A stretch of 64,000 nt of DNA from Tremella fuciformis (GCA_032768795.1 CP136490.1:4154001-4218000); one strand, 5' to 3'; positions 1-10,912 are shown, counted from the first letter of the stretch. Numbers and translations are program-made. The notes: generated by a model not told the origin, from the sequence alone.

Positions 1-1266
1 GATGCAAACCAGCTGAAAGCAGCAACGGCATTCACTCCAATCTGGGACACGGTAGCAGACTACGCGGTCCAGCTTGTTGTTGGGACAGGCTCCTCGCAGA
101 CATGGTCAAGCGGAGAGAGCACAAACGAGACAGGGTTCGCGTCGCAAACGTACGAGCTGGACATACAATGTAGCGGTAGCTGTGCGCAAGATTTCGTCTT
201 TCGGGGCGCGTATGTGGAGACATACTACCTTCCCCAAGGGTGAGTGCAGCAGGGCCACTAGCTTGCGCTCACCAACGCTCAGATCGTCTGGGGAGAGTAT
301 GAGCCTAGATGACGCCTCGAGCGGAGTGCAATATGCTGGGTTCTCAGCGGCGCAAGCGCAAGCCGTCATTCCGGTCGACTCCAGTATCGACTTTGAAGGA
401 ACACTGAGCGAGACGCAGACAGCCGGGGCGACTGCAAACGTCACGTTCCAAGGTACGATGGAACGTTGCGTGGGCGAAGCAAGAAGCTGACAAGCAGCGG
501 CGTCAATCATGCTGATTGGGGCAGTTGGGCCTGCCCTCGGCGACTTTGACATCTACCTCGACTCCACTCTCGTCGGTTCACTATCAGCAGCAGCGGACGT
601 TGTTGCCCACGGTGTTCCCTTGTACTTTGGCACGAACCTTGACACCTCCAAGAAGCACACGCTGGGAATCGAGTCGACAGGATCAGGTCTGGTCATTGAT
701 GCCTTCACCATCTGGGGTCCGAGCGGTGGTGTAGGTTTTTAATGAGTCGCCTGATGTCACCAGCTGGATTGAGCTGAGCAGCAGTGGTCCCGGCGGAACG
801 CCTGTGTCTGGCACACCAGGTGCTGCATACCCACCTGGCTCGGGAGGCAGTAGTAGCATTGGGGGTGGATCAACGGGTACGAATGACACCGGTACTTCTT
901 CGGGCTTGTCAGGTGCCACCTCTTCGGGCGGAGTAAATGCAGGAGCTATCGTCGGTGGGGTTCTCGCGGCCGTGGCTGCCATCGTAGGTCAGCCTTTCAT
1001 TGATAGGACATTCGCCTGAAGGACAGGCGGGCATTTGGTGGTTCTTCAATAAACGCGCGGCCTTGATGGCGAAGGCTGCACCAGAAAAACTGAGTGGTTA
1101 TGACGACGCGAATCACATACAAAAGGTGATTGAAGGCAAAAATCAGGGGGTACACATCACAACCTTTGCTCATCAGCGTTATTATTACCGTGAGTTACGC
1201 ATCCGGAAAGCGCTATTCAACTCATCAACAGCGGGAGGCATATCGTATAGTAAACTCAAGAAATGA
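1..1266 (+). CDS. Cell-surface single-pass membrane protein, 3' part
   Basis: The gene enters from the left edge, so its start is missing. Read with short introns (about 241-284, 471-515, 734-770 and 985-1027) it gives an extracellular beta-rich domain, a Gly/Ser-rich stalk near 800-945, one membrane helix (GAIVGGVLAAVAAI, ending with the spliced AGIWWFF) and a short basic tail stopping at TGA 1264-1266. The domain at 500-735, with the pattern GAVGPALGDFDIYLD and later HTLGIESTGSGLVIDAF, resembles a domain common in basidiomycete membrane proteins that have a Gly/Ser stalk. No precise function is known to me. The tail from about 1120 uses TTA, CTA and AGT codons and looks less typical of this genome than its neighbours. 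It converges with VPS23. The family type is fairly safe; the exon joins are approximate. Confidence 0.55.
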
Positions 1267-1367
1267 GTGAGCGCAGGCACTTGCGGTCTCAAGGCGAACA
1301 GGGCGCAGTGTTGCACTTGACACGAAACCTATGGTGTGCTGCATCACTCGCAGGTAGTCATCGTGAA

Positions 1368-3328
1368 CTACCAGCCTTGAGTCTGTCCCATGCCTTGCAG
1401 TATACGCTCGATCAGTGCTCGCTTCATGTACTGTTCCCGGGCAAGGGTTCGTATGGACTGGTCTCAGCTGCCGACTCTCGCACATTGAATCATCTCACCT
1501 TAAGGAACCGGTCCAAGTCAATCCGTTCGGAATCCAGTGCTCGCGTCATGTGATAGATCGTATCCTCAATCGCGTTGTCCTCGGCGACAAGATCGATCAA
1601 TCTGGACGATCAGTGCAGGAACCAACGGGGGAGAAAGGCTCACTGGTTGTGTACGATGGAGATTCCGCAGACCAGCTCGTCAACGCTGACTTCGCCTTTG
1701 TCCTCCAGCTCAGCCACCCGTTCTTCTGCTCTGCCCACCACATCAGCCATCTTGCGCCCGGTTGAGTCGCAGACTTTCTTGACGGCCTCCAGTCGTGCCA
1801 TCTCGTCCCGGATTGCTGGCTCGCCCGAGACTAAGTCCTCTTTTCTCTCGAGCAAATGGGCTCGATTTGTTTGGAGAGACTGCAGCAGGGGCGGTAGAGC
1901 CGCTGTCAGATGGGGCAGTAGGATTGAGTGGAGATGCAGAAGGGATGGAGGTGGGGGTTTTGAGGGCGGCAACGGAGGGGGAGCCCCGTTGGGCTGGGGA
2001 GCATCTTGAGGCAGAGCAGATGTGGTCGCCTCAGGAGACGAAAGCAGATCGGTCATTGGTCTACGGTGTATCGTCGGCAGAGGAGGTTGAGTCGTAGGAA
2101 AGATTGGGGGTTGTTGCATGGGCACTGGCGGCTGCTGTTGCTGGTATGAAAGACCGGCACCCTGAGCTGGCGATGCAGTCGGTGCATAATGTTTAAGGTA
2201 TGGATCGGGGTTGCCCGGAGGTTGATGTGATGCAATTTGATGGTGATAGGCAGGATTAGTAACCTGAACGGATTGCACGGAGGGCGGGTATTGAGGCAAA
2301 GAAGGTCGCAGAGGGGATGTCGAGCCAGATGAAGAAGCATGTGGAAAACCGTTTGGCATATACGGCCTATTGGGAATGGTCGGACCCTGTTCGTGCGGCA
2401 AGCTGCCTTCACGATGATACGGCCTATCCGGGATAGGTGGCGACTGCGGCGACCTGGACTGAGGCGCAAACGCACCAGATGACTGTCTGGTTGGGGACTG
2501 AGGGGCTACGGGATGGGGAGGTGGTGTGGGCGCCGGACGGTACTGAGGGAGGGCCTGTTGTCAGTCCGATTCTCGTTTACGGTGGCACATACTTCTCGTA
2601 TCGCGGCAGGCGGGAGTGGTGGCTGCGCTTGCTGAACCAGTCAGCTTGCGTCGTAGCACTCAGGACACCAGCTGACCGAGTATGATGGCCCAGCTACAGG
2701 ATTATCCACAAAGGATGAGGGCCTAGCTGGAGAGGTCGTAGGTGGGGGACTTCTGGCTGCAGACGATTCAGGAGGGCGCGCATAGACAGGGGGAGCAGCA
2801 GAGAAGAGCGAAATCAAGTGTCCAATGAGCACCTCCAGCGTCTTCGCCTAGCCTGTTCAGCAAGACTCTAGTCCAGAGTGATCCACTGACCTCCCATCCT
2901 TGCCACCACGCTTCTACCACCTCCTCCCGCACACGACCACCAGGGTCTACCTCGCGTGATTTCCTGACACCCATGTCTTTCGTAGGTACAACGTAGGCCA
3001 TTGGAGGAGCTCTCGGATACTCCTGGGGCAGCCAGATGTGTACTGGAATCTGGTATGTCGCCCCTCGGTACGAGATAGGGATCGTCCCGTGCAACAAGAG
3101 CAACAAGGCAGTCTGACCGGTGTCGAATGCTGCAGGTGAATCAGTGACAATCTTGCTAGATGGAGACAGAGCCCCTGAGCGAAAACACTCACTGAAAGCG
3201 TCCGTTTTGACGTTGAGCGATCTGCGGTTCCCCAATACCTCCATGACCTCTGGAAGGATCCGGTCGCGGGAGCCATACGGCCTGAGGACCGACTTGAGCC
3301 ACTCTCGTGTCAAGTCGAGAGACGACAT
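1368..3328 (-). CDS. VPS23: ESCRT-I subunit Vps23/TSG101
   Basis: ESCRT-I component that binds ubiquitinated cargo on endosomes and passes it to ESCRT-II/III for multivesicular body sorting. Exon 1 starts with MSSLDLTREWLKSVL at 3328. The next exons carry a UEV domain, a catalytically inactive E2 fold (TALLLLLHGTIPISYRG, then PVHIWLPQEYPRAPPMAYV, ending SLFSAAPPVYARPP). A long Pro/Gln/Ser-rich linker follows (about 2030-2640), then a coiled-coil stalk (about 1645-1860). The last exons encode the steadiness box: LVAEDNAIEDTIYHMTRALD, then REQYMKRALIERILQGMG, with the stop at 1368-1370. An intron lies between RFLK and the REQYMK exon. The domain order is the full family order. It is divergent from COG5 and convergent with the membrane protein to the left. 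Confidence 0.9.
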
Positions 3329-3565
3329 TGTCTCCTTGACAGCCGTCTTCGGAGAGCAGAGCCAAGGGCCGGTCGATAGTCGATGACAGAAGCAGAAAAG
3401 AGCGATAAAAGCTAGAGGACAGGACGTGTCATCGACAGCCGAGACAGGAACCGGGCCGGTCCCTATCTCAGCTGATCGCGTGGAGGCCCTTTCAGTTCAA
3501 CTTCTCTCTCATTGACTGCATGCAACTCGAGACTGAAGGCAGACGAGGTGTACGTGGGAAGCGGC
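3329..3565. promoter_or_regulatory. Divergent promoter region VPS23/COG5
   Basis: This 237-bp spacer lies between the start codons of VPS23 (minus) and COG5 (plus) and must hold both promoters and 5' leaders. I see no clear TATA box or repeated motif. Both genes act in endomembrane traffic, so shared regulation is possible but is not shown by the sequence. Confidence 0.5.
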
Positions 3566-6500
3566 ATGACTTCTGAGACATTCATAGGTGAGCTAGTTCG
3601 TGTTTCTAGCAAGTACAAGCCGATGAGAGCGCAGATCACAAGCCGTTCCTTTCGGACAAGTTCGACGTGAACGACTATGCGAACGCCGTCCTCTCTGGTA
3701 GGCAGTATAGACCAGACGATGACAAGGCGAGCGGGAGTGGCTCAGGGAAGCAGAAGCCCGAGGAGAAGGCAGCTCTAGGCGATGTCGGCGTTGAGCTGGC
3801 TAGGCTCAACTATGGCATAGTGAGGCGTGGTCACGATGCGCCCCCTGCTCCGGACTGACACTTGCAGGAAGATGTGACCAAGCAGCTTCGACAAGAGGTG
3901 CTTTTCAATGAGCTCCTTGGGCTGCAGAGGCTCATGATCAGATTGCCAACTCCTACCCACTCCTTCTCGCTCATTTGACGACCTCCTTGTCACTCTCATC
4001 TCACCTGGCGCCCATCCGTTCCTCACTGTCTTCGCTATCGACCTCTCTCGACCGCCTGCAGACCAAGATCCACGTGCCGTATGAGCAGCTTGCACTGCTG
4101 GTCAGACGTTTGCAGCTCCTTGGCCTTGCGTCAGACTTGTCCAGGCGGGCGGCACGTTTCGTTCTCGTGGCCAGAAGACTGGATGTTCAGATGAAGCGAA
4201 TGAAGGCAGCCGCAGCAGGAACGGGCGAGGGACAGAGGGATCGAGAACTTGCCAAGGCAGCTCTCAGCGTGGCAGAGCTTGGTAGGCAGTTCGTTATGTC
4301 GGGGCGGAGCTGAATGACAGATGCCCTGCTGAAACCATCCGAGGCTCTTTCAGAGGATGGCGCACCTGTGGAGCCTGAGCCGCTACCTCTGGACTCGCTC
4401 GATTTCGTCAAGGCATATCGGCCGGTGGTTGACTGTGCACGAGATACGATCATCCAAGAGATGGAGACCATGGTGGTCAATGGACTGGCGGATCTCGTAA
4501 TCTTGTTCTTCACTCGACATGCTGAGCTAAACGACAGAATCAAGGGATGCTGTCCTCGTCCCTACAGACAGCCCACAACTTGAGACTATTGCCCCACCTG
4601 GTATCGAATCTGCTGGCAGATCTGAACGATGCAGTCTTGTTGCGTGTCCAACGGGCTTTCGACTCGGCGGCGATTGGTAGGGAGGTCGCCGGCAAAGGTG
4701 CGTACAGCACATAGGGCGGAGTGCAGCTCACATGCTAGATGGTGGGGGATCAAGCGCTATCAAGTTCGCCTCACGCGCACGGCCTGCGACAGAACCATCT
4801 TCCTCGAATCAACAACAATGGGTCAATGTGCTTTGGTCGAGACTGGCCAAGGTTATCGAGGATATCGCAAATTGTTGCATAAAAGTACGTGAGGGATGGA
4901 GCGAGAGATGAAGAGTGACAACAGGTGTATACGATGGAGAAGGTCCTTCGCATGAAACGAGATCAACACACCCAGATCGACTTTTTGGAGGAGGTGATGA
5001 AGACCCTTGACGACAAGCCGAGCTTTATGTTCTGGACGACTACAGCCAAGGCTTTCGAGGCCCAGACCAAGGAGGCTGCTAAGTGTGAGCCCAACGCCTA
5101 TCGGCACTAGTGGCTGATGCGGTCAGCATCACACTGGATGCAACAAGCACTCAGTTCGGGCTACCCCCGGCTTCTGAGATTGTTTCACGACTTCTTTGCC
5201 AAGATCGCCGTGCATACAGATACGGTATACACTCGTGAACATCAAAGGTAAGCCAAGAATCCACCTGCAAGGGTCGATGCCAATCAAAAGTCCCGAGGCC
5301 GTACTTGTCTTGCGTTCCGTCTCGGTCTTTGAAACGCTATATCTGTCTCGCTCGACCTCGCGCATGACAGAAGCGGTCAACTCAGCGCTCTCTCAGTACT
5401 CCAACTCCAGAGGCACAGCTCCTGGTGCCTCCGATGGCGTCACGGTGGCCAGAATCATCACAAACGAGCTTGATTCGGCAAAATTCGATCCTTTGCTAGT
5501 TCGAACGGTCGCACGAAACGCCTCAAGGGTACTGAACAACTTCGTTTCACGCATTGATAATATGGCGCGTGTCGAGATAATGGCTTTCGCTCACTCGCTG
5601 ACCATGACAGATTGCTCGCGATTTTACCGCAAACTCACTAATCGGTCCTTCGGCGACCCCTGCACAGGTCATCAACACGCAAGCTGTTAGCTGCCTATAC
5701 CAACTGTGGTACAACCTCAGCTTCATCGAGCAAGACTTCTCAGGCAAAGTCTGGGACATACTAAACCCTGCTGTCAATGTATATCTGGCTTTGGTACAGT
5801 TTTGCTGGGTCTGACAGTGCAGGACATCGCCACATCGTATCGCAAAGTCACGGACGCTTTGGATCTTGCATTACGACGCGAAATCGGGGTCATAATCTCA
5901 CGTATACACAAGGTGGACTTTGCCAAGCCAGTGGATCCGATGTCGATGGGATCGAGAGGCGGCAGTCCGTACATGCAGGACCTAATTGACAAGCTCAACT
6001 TTGCCAAGACCGAGATACTTGGGCGGATGTCTATGGGGGACTACATGCGCGATTGGTACATCACAGTGAATGCCCTGCGTCATTGGACTGATTGTCAGGC
6101 TGCTGGCTCTCAGCAGATATATCATCCGGACGTTCCTCTTACATGCCTCGATCGCTCGGCCGATGGGCGAAAGCGGAAAGCTAAAATTGACCGGAGACAT
6201 GACCGAGTTGGAGATGGGCATCGCGAGTCTTCTGAGTACGGGTCAGGTGCAAGGACAGCGGGGCGGTCTACGGATCGAGAAAGTCGGCGACGAATATCTC
6301 GCTCTACGAAGTTTCCGGTACGTCAACCTTCTCAATTAACATATCCTTACTGACCATCAGGTCTATCCTCTTCTCTCCCCGAGCGTCGCTCACAAACCCG
6401 GTCGAAACGGTGCATCTACCAACACTCATCCTACTTCATCACATCGTCGTACTGTCACCGTTACGTTTGCCACACGAAGTACACAACTGGACCGAAACGG

Positions 6501-6709
6501 AATACGTCCTTTGGGTGCAAAAACACGATAATGACAAAGAGCATTGGAACCTGCTAGAACGAGCGATCAACGACCAGATAGGTGGGAAGGGGGAGCATGA
6601 TACTCAGAATACAGACGAGGAGGGGGACCAGGGAGAGGCCGAAGCTGTCAAGCTCATACGGGAGGTCTTGGCTCATGCGCGAGAGGTGCACGAAGAGCCA
6701 GAAGCATGA
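3566..6709 (+). CDS. COG5: Conserved oligomeric Golgi complex subunit 5
   Basis: Lobe-B subunit of the COG tether, which guides retrograde vesicles within the Golgi. The 22-nt first exon (3566-3587) reads MTSETFID across its junction into HKPFLSDKFDVNDYANAVLSG, the conserved Cog5 opening. Further N-terminal blocks are VELARLNYGI and then, past an intron, IHVPYEQLALLVRRLQLL with a downstream RAARFVLVARRLDVQMKRM. The middle and C-terminal parts are spread over several exons: the VKAYRPVVDCARDTIIQEM block near 4.4 kb, KLNFAKTEILGRMS near 6.0 kb, and an acidic tail ending EEPEA at 6709. Introns are short. The choice of start rests on the N-terminal motif being intact only after removing the first intron. 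It is divergent from VPS23 and followed by the repeat pair. Confidence 0.87.
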
Positions 6710-6790
6710 ATGCACCTTCTTCACACGTGTTAATATGTTGTGTCTCGGAGTTTTCAGTATCATTGAATTTCACTTTTGTCGTTCCTCTTT

Positions 6791-6804
6791 TTGGACCCGT
6801 CTTG
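6791..6804 (+). repeat. 14-bp direct repeat flanking copy 1 (left)
   Basis: TTGGACCCGTCTTG occurs here and again at 7488-7501, so it stands directly before both copy 1 and copy 2. It is absent after copy 2 (which continues TTGCCACACG) and before copy 3. It can be read as a captured flank carried along in a head-to-tail duplication, or as a target duplication of about 12-14 bp. The first reading is the simpler because the whole 697-bp period (14 + 683) repeats exactly. Confidence 0.75.
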
Positions 6805-7487
6805 TCAGCGTAGCTCTTACGGGGCGAATTTCTGCGGGTGTCCCTGGAACGAAAACGGTAAATGGGGGAATTAAATAAGAAAATTCCGGCCATTCTGATT
6901 TCATCAGCACAATCCTAATATGCATTGTGTCCTTGCCAAATTGCCTTTCATCAGAGAATAAAGATCTATGCATGAGGCTGATGCATGGAATGATCTCTGT
7001 AGCAGAACCAATCGCCTACATAGCTACTGCCATACCCTGCCCTATCATTGCACCAAAATGGTTACAATAGCGCAAGTCTGACAAGACTGCAATAGGCTTG
7101 CCAGGTGGCAGCTGTGACATAGCCCCTGTGACCAGCTTGGCATGCCTATGATCATCTGATCAGCCTAGCATGCCCAACAAGCACTTGCGCATCTCTTGAT
7201 GAAGTGCTTTAGCTTGCAACTAATCAATGTTCTACAGTACATCCGGCTTTGCCGGATGCTTGACCCGTAAGGGCTGCGATGGCTGCGCCGCTAGGCGCAA
7301 GGGGGGGTCTTGGGGGGGTGTCCCACCCCCCCATGTCTAACGGAACCAAAGAACAAGGAATTGCATTAGGTTTTCCAAATTGCCTGAGAACCAATAACTT
7401 GAATACCTGATTAGAAATTCAGAGCTAAAAAAGAATTGAAATAACGAGCTACGCCCTATCGCGCACTTTCCTGCACGATCTACCTAG
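6805..7487 (+). mobile_element. Non-autonomous Helitron-like element, copy 1
   Basis: 683 bp starting TCAGCGTAGC and ending CTAG, followed by T. A hairpin lies 4 nt before CTAG: ATCGCGC (7458-7464), loop ACTTTCCT, GCACGAT (7473-7479), with six of seven pairs. A 9-bp subterminal inverted repeat is also present (GCGTAGCTC at 6808, GAGCTACGC at 7446). There is no Rep/helicase ORF, so it would depend on an autonomous relative. Three further GC-rich hairpins sit at 7240-7258, 7284-7299 and 7311-7333. TC start, hairpin and CTAG end are Helitron hallmarks. The preceding base here is G rather than the canonical A, but copy 3 has A. The subterminal inverted repeat is more like Helentrons. I see no base differences from the other two copies. 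Confidence 0.6.
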
Positions 7488-7501
7488 TTGGACCCGTCTT
7501 G
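7488..7501 (+). repeat. 14-bp direct repeat between copies 1 and 2
   Basis: Second occurrence of TTGGACCCGTCTTG, forming the whole spacer between the CTAG end of copy 1 and the TC start of copy 2. Confidence 0.75.
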
Positions 7502-8184
7502 TCAGCGTAGCTCTTACGGGGCGAATTTCTGCGGGTGTCCCTGGAACGAAAACGGTAAATGGGGGAATTAAATAAGAAAATTCCGGCCATTCTGATTTCA
7601 TCAGCACAATCCTAATATGCATTGTGTCCTTGCCAAATTGCCTTTCATCAGAGAATAAAGATCTATGCATGAGGCTGATGCATGGAATGATCTCTGTAGC
7701 AGAACCAATCGCCTACATAGCTACTGCCATACCCTGCCCTATCATTGCACCAAAATGGTTACAATAGCGCAAGTCTGACAAGACTGCAATAGGCTTGCCA
7801 GGTGGCAGCTGTGACATAGCCCCTGTGACCAGCTTGGCATGCCTATGATCATCTGATCAGCCTAGCATGCCCAACAAGCACTTGCGCATCTCTTGATGAA
7901 GTGCTTTAGCTTGCAACTAATCAATGTTCTACAGTACATCCGGCTTTGCCGGATGCTTGACCCGTAAGGGCTGCGATGGCTGCGCCGCTAGGCGCAAGGG
8001 GGGGTCTTGGGGGGGTGTCCCACCCCCCCATGTCTAACGGAACCAAAGAACAAGGAATTGCATTAGGTTTTCCAAATTGCCTGAGAACCAATAACTTGAA
8101 TACCTGATTAGAAATTCAGAGCTAAAAAAGAATTGAAATAACGAGCTACGCCCTATCGCGCACTTTCCTGCACGATCTACCTAG
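7502..8184 (+). mobile_element. Non-autonomous Helitron-like element, copy 2 (tandem)
   Basis: Same 683-bp sequence as copy 1, head to tail, with the same TC start, pre-terminal hairpin and CTAG|T end. By eye I find no mismatch, so the pair arose recently or is being homogenised. Its 3' end lies 124 bp before the ATG of the bromodomain gene on the same strand, so it supplies most of that gene's upstream sequence. Confidence 0.6.
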
Positions 8185-8308
8185 TTGCCACACGACCCAT
8201 CGCCTGGTATCCTCGTGACCTCCACCAAACAAGTCCACCTCGTCGCGTCTCTCTGGTCCTCTTAGCAGGTCGAGAGGGGCACAGAGGGGACGCCCAAGTC
8301 TGCGCAGC

Positions 8309-10912
8309 ATGAGCGCGGCCTCGGGCGGTCCGGGGCCGATCAAGCTCAAGCTGTCGCTCGGCGCGAAAATCGCCAATGGGGAGGGTCCTTCGACGTCTCC
8401 ATTGCCCGCTGGCAATGTCGGGCCTCTGGGCGGGGTGGCAAATATGAGCAATGTGGCCGTGCATGAGAATGCAGAGGCGGGACCGTCAGTAAGCTCAGCC
8501 ATCCCCTCGTCTGTCAAGCTTATCCCGCAGAGAACCCCTTTGGCCTCGCAGCGACCATCACCCATCAAGCCGAAAGTAAAGCCCAAGCCTAAACCCAAGC
8601 CGAAGAAGCCATCTCTGACAGCGACCCCGTCCTCGGCTATGTCCGTCCCCGCTATTCGACAGCCTAGACCGTCTGCTATCCCTGCTCGGCTCCTCTCTTC
8701 TACCCCTTCTACCCCGCGCAATCCTGTCGCTTCGCTCCCAGATACGCCTCTCGATACACCGTCCTCTACCGGTTCATATGACACACCAGTCAAGCTGGAA
8801 CCTGTCGACCACGATGGATTTAGTCCTGAACGCCCTTCACCAGATCCCCTCTCCCTCCCTCTTTCTCCTTCTGCTGCCGAGATCTCACCTGCACCCACGC
8901 CTGCAGAAGGATCGACGAACCCGCCTACTCCCTACACTGCGCCGCCAACGGGCAAGTCTGTCAATAAATTTGCTCGGCTAAAGAAACCTCTCAAAGAGCT
9001 TCTGGGGAAGATAATCATCGAACTTCGCAAGAAGGACGACTATGACCTCTTCTCCCTACCGGTCAACCTGGAAATCTACCCCGACTACCTCGACATCGTC
9101 GGTGGGGAAGACAGGATGATGGATCTGTCCACCATGCAGGCGAAAGTGGACGATGGAGACTATCGCACGATGGATGGACTTGAAGCCGATCTTCGTATGT
9201 TGGTCGAAGCCGCACAGACGTACAATCCGACAGGGACCATACCTCATGTTTCAGCTGGCAAGATGCTCGCTCATGGCCTCAAGCAAATTGACAAGTTCCG
9301 GCCGCTTGTACGCACCCCGTCGCCCTCACCGGAACGAGGTTCCTCGTTCGCAGGCACCGGGCGCGAGATGACTGCATTGACGGACGATTTTGGCAATCCG
9401 AGAAACGTTGAGCTGCCTCCGGAGCACATCATTCCAACACAGATGCTCGAGCACCCACCCAATTCCGCTGAGGCACTTGCTGTGGGGTGGAATTTGAATG
9501 GGGGAAAGAGAGTCTGGGCAAAACGGATGATCAGGAGCAAGGAGAAGTTCAATGGGAAATGGCGACACTTCGACCTCGATGGGACTCTGGAGCTCTCCGA
9601 AATGGAAGAGATCGATAGCGTGTTCGAACGCTTTCAGGCCCCCGGTCCGGGTGAGATCGTCGATTATCCCGCTATGCGTCGAGATGGCGATTGGTGGGAC
9701 TTTGAGGGCTATGGCGGTCCGGAAGGAAAGCCCCCCGTGGCGTTTGCTCCCTTTCCGAAACGAGAACGATTGCGGATGCGGGAACTCAATCGAATGGAGT
9801 GGGGAAGAGATCCGGAAATCGCAGAGGAACTAGGGATCCTCAGAAGGCGCGCTGCAGCTGCCGCCTCTGCTGCAGTCCCCTCAACTCCCAATGCACCTAG
9901 ACCGCCTCCCGCATCGATTGAAGAGGAGGAGACATTTTTGCCCGAGCATCTTCGGCCGGCAAGAGGAAAAGCATACCGAGGTATGCCAGCCAATTTCGTC
10001 AACATCTACGAACCGAGACCGGCTGGAGACTTTGTTCGCGATCTGTGCACGGGCGACCCGAGGGGAGAAGCATATCTCGCAAGTGTCGATCGATTTGTTC
10101 AAGGAGCCATTGCAGGCAGACGACGTCAGACGCAAACGGAGACGCAAGGCAAATACCTCAACGGGTCGCCCCAGAGCGATCGCAGTGACAACTCTGATCT
10201 CGACTCGCTCGTCATGCGGACCTGGCATGATGGCGTTCTGCAATCCTCAGAAACGTCTCTTGTCCGCAAAACGCTTGAAGACCTATCTGCATTGTCATCC
10301 TCTCTGAGAGATCCATCCGAGTTTGCTTTCTCCTCATCGTTCCTCGACATGCCGTCACACTCGGGAATGAAACCCACTGCCCTGGTCGAAAGTGTCAAAG
10401 CGGCCCAGCGACGCCTCGACATGCGTGACCTGTTTGCTGCCCAGGGTCCGCTGGACATCGGCGCAATGCTCAGCGATCCTCAGGATTTCGGCTACCAGGG
10501 TCTTGGTGCTAAAGTCGGCATCGCTCAAGGAATCAAGTGGGTCGCATCAGAGCTCGAAAAACAGATTGCGATCAAGTTCCCACCTCCTCCGCCGGAAGAA
10601 GAGCTAGGACGAGGGAAGAGAAAGCGCACGGGCCCGAGCGGAGCTCTGAGTCCCACAACCCTCAAGGCCGCAAAGAAGGCCAAAGCCGACTCTAGAGGTT
10701 CATCGCCGTTGTCCGACGCGCCTGACGAGGCCAGAACCAAGACTGGCCCAAAAGCTGTTCCGGCCGACGATGGGGAGGAGGGATTGCGGGAGCTCAGACT
10801 TGAGCTAGTCGCTCTAAGCAAGTTTTATCCCTTGGCTGCTCTCAAGAAGATGGACCGAAAGGACGCGGAGAGGTTGTTGCCGGTCAATGTCAGGAGCCTA
10901 CTGGCGCGATGA
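8309..10912 (+). CDS. Bromodomain protein (BRD7/BRD9-like layout)
   Basis: One open exon of 867 aa, unusual in this intron-rich region. The N-terminal 220 residues are Pro/Ser/Lys-rich and disordered (including a KPKPKPKPKK run). A bromodomain lies at about residues 225-330: KKPLKELLGKIIIELRKKD, then DLFSLPVNLEIYPDYLDIV and the AAQTYNPTG block, whose Asn (near residue 305) is the acetyl-lysine contact. The region after it (GNPRNVELPPEHIIPTQM, WRHFDLDGTLELSEME) recurs in fungal single-bromodomain chromatin proteins. A basic nuclear-localisation-like stretch (RGKRKRTG) lies near residue 770. The likely role is acetyl-histone reading in a remodelling complex; which complex is not clear. ATG 8309 opens the long frame. 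A helitron-like repeat ends 124 bp upstream. Confidence 0.75.
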   Translation: MSAASGGPGPIKLKLSLGAKIANGEGPSTSPLPAGNVGPLGGVANMSNVAVHENAEAGPSVSSAIPSSVKLIPQRTPLASQRPSPIKPKVKPKPKPKPKKPSLTATPSSAMSVPAIRQPRPSAIPARLLSSTPSTPRNPVASLPDTPLDTPSSTGSYDTPVKLEPVDHDGFSPERPSPDPLSLPLSPSAAEISPAPTPAEGSTNPPTPYTAPPTGKSVNKFARLKKPLKELLGKIIIELRKKDDYDLFSLPVNLEIYPDYLDIVGGEDRMMDLSTMQAKVDDGDYRTMDGLEADLRMLVEAAQTYNPTGTIPHVSAGKMLAHGLKQIDKFRPLVRTPSPSPERGSSFAGTGREMTALTDDFGNPRNVELPPEHIIPTQMLEHPPNSAEALAVGWNLNGGKRVWAKRMIRSKEKFNGKWRHFDLDGTLELSEMEEIDSVFERFQAPGPGEIVDYPAMRRDGDWWDFEGYGGPEGKPPVAFAPFPKRERLRMRELNRMEWGRDPEIAEELGILRRRAAAAASAAVPSTPNAPRPPPASIEEEETFLPEHLRPARGKAYRGMPANFVNIYEPRPAGDFVRDLCTGDPRGEAYLASVDRFVQGAIAGRRRQTQTETQGKYLNGSPQSDRSDNSDLDSLVMRTWHDGVLQSSETSLVRKTLEDLSALSSSLRDPSEFAFSSSFLDMPSHSGMKPTALVESVKAAQRRLDMRDLFAAQGPLDIGAMLSDPQDFGYQGLGAKVGIAQGIKWVASELEKQIAIKFPPPPPEEELGRGKRKRTGPSGALSPTTLKAAKKAKADSRGSSPLSDAPDEARTKTGPKAVPADDGEEGLRELRLELVALSKFYPLAALKKMDRKDAERLLPVNVRSLLAR

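Noticed and set aside
6805..7487. Solo LTR of a retrotransposon
   Set aside because: Ends are not TG...CA, no 4-6 bp target duplication flanks copy 3, and there is a hairpin with CTAG at the 3' end; Helitron-like fits better.
6770..7670. Minus-strand ORFs of 67-84 codons inside each 683-bp repeat
   Set aside because: They lie in the repeat, have different ends depending on flank, and show no family motif; they repeat only because the DNA repeats.
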